Assembly: GCA_022225965.2 (NCBI GenBank)
Contig: JAKJXP020000004.1
Coordinates: 310,001 to 374,000 of the forward strand
Source of the DNA: Diatrype stigma
Taxonomy: Eukaryota; Ascomycota; Sordariomycetes; Xylariales; Diatrypaceae
Reading direction: 5' to 3'
DNA: 64,000 nucleotides
The notes below the pieces were generated by a model. It saw only the letters and a program-made list of their open reading frames with translations. It had not been told where the DNA came from and made no database searches. The position numbers and the translations under genes are program-made. Positions 63,583 through 64,000 of this stretch are shown piece after piece. Each line of letters opens with the position of its first letter. Position 1 is the stretch's first letter.

Positions 63583-64000
63583 ACTCTTTGATTCCAGTCA
63601 CTCTCTAAGCAGAATGACAACATATCATGAAGTATACAGCATTTTATGGCCTTGCGGTTGCATCATGCTCATGTATCATGGGCTGACAATTACATGGGGT
63701 TGCTTATCGCCGACAGTTATGTCCTAAACGCCCCTAGTACACCCTGGACCCCCCTACTTATGTCCTAAAACATAGACTAAACCCGACGACAACTTACCTA
63801 GAGGGGCAAGGCATCGTGTAGCTAGCGGAAAGATGATCGCGGCGCAGTCTTCTTCTATGTACCATGATGGCCGTCTGGGAAAGACGAGCTGGGTGAAGGA
63901 ACATGTTTATATCTTATGATGTCCAAACAACTTGTTGCCTGTTGGTTAGTAATACTTGGGGCAGTCCGCTGACTATATATTTCATGAGCATCTCACCCAT
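63583..64000. other. Right-edge intergenic region
   Basis: No supportable feature before the window ends. Confidence 0.5.

Overview
This window is nuclear DNA of a filamentous ascomycete (Pezizomycotina; Sordariomycetes would fit best, but that is inference). The reasons are: genes interrupted by 50-180 nt GT-AG introns, some with a TACTAAC-like branch point; GC-rich third positions in the conserved genes; a HET-domain gene; and homologues of Ssb-type Hsp70, UAP1, Vps38/UVRAG, the SEA-complex protein Rtc1/WDR24 and an LMBD1-type transporter. Genes are single, on both strands, with no operons. Intergenic spaces of 0.3-3.4 kb hold CT-rich and AGGTA/TACCT-rich sequence.

Layout. 0-3 kb: a HET-domain gene carrying three near-identical 96-bp in-frame repeats. 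4-6.3 kb: the ribosome-associated Hsp70 Ssb (five exons). 7.6-8.6 kb: a secreted Pro-rich protein (minus). 9.8-11.6 kb: an LMBD1-like membrane protein. 13-14.7 kb: UDP-GlcNAc pyrophosphorylase (minus), including a last exon that a plain ORF scan misses. 15.7-16.2 kb: a small secreted 8-cysteine protein (minus). 16.6-17.1 kb: a non-autonomous DNA transposon with 56-bp terminal inverted repeats. 18.3-19.3 kb: a TDG/Mug-type DNA glycosylase. 20-21 kb: a Gly-rich, probably GPI-anchored surface protein (minus). 21-24.4 kb: gene-poor, with a G24 run and HET-like relics. 24.4-25.8 kb: an ANCHR/ZFYVE19-like protein. 27.8-30.3 kb: Vps38/UVRAG. 31.2-35.7 kb: Rtc1/WDR24 (minus). 36.8-38.1 kb: a TauD-type dioxygenase (minus). 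39.7-40.7 kb: a DapA-family aldolase (minus). 41.1 kb: interstitial telomere-like repeats. 41.8-43.6 kb: a NUDT19-like hydrolase (minus). 44.2-46.6 kb: a DUF2828 protein with a VWA-like motif (minus). 48.5-50.6 kb: a 712-residue disordered protein (minus). 52.8-53.8 kb: a lysophospholipase/carboxylesterase-type hydrolase (minus). 55.7-56.0 kb: a small membrane protein gene or remnant. 56.3-56.5 kb: a tRNA-related element. 58.9-61 kb: an MFS transporter. 61.5-63.6 kb: two broken reading frames.

Functionally, four genes act on endo-lysosomal or vacuolar membranes and their signalling (LMBD1-like, ANCHR-like, Vps38, Rtc1). UAP1 feeds chitin, N-glycan and GPI synthesis. The rest are accessory: secreted proteins, HET, MFS, dioxygenase and aldolase. 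I found no complete secondary-metabolite cluster, no autonomous transposon, and no plainly new multi-gene system. The best candidates for novelty are the repeat-bearing HET protein, the TIR element, the tRNA-derived element and the small secreted proteins. Exon boundaries were read by eye from reading-frame continuity and splice-site consensus.
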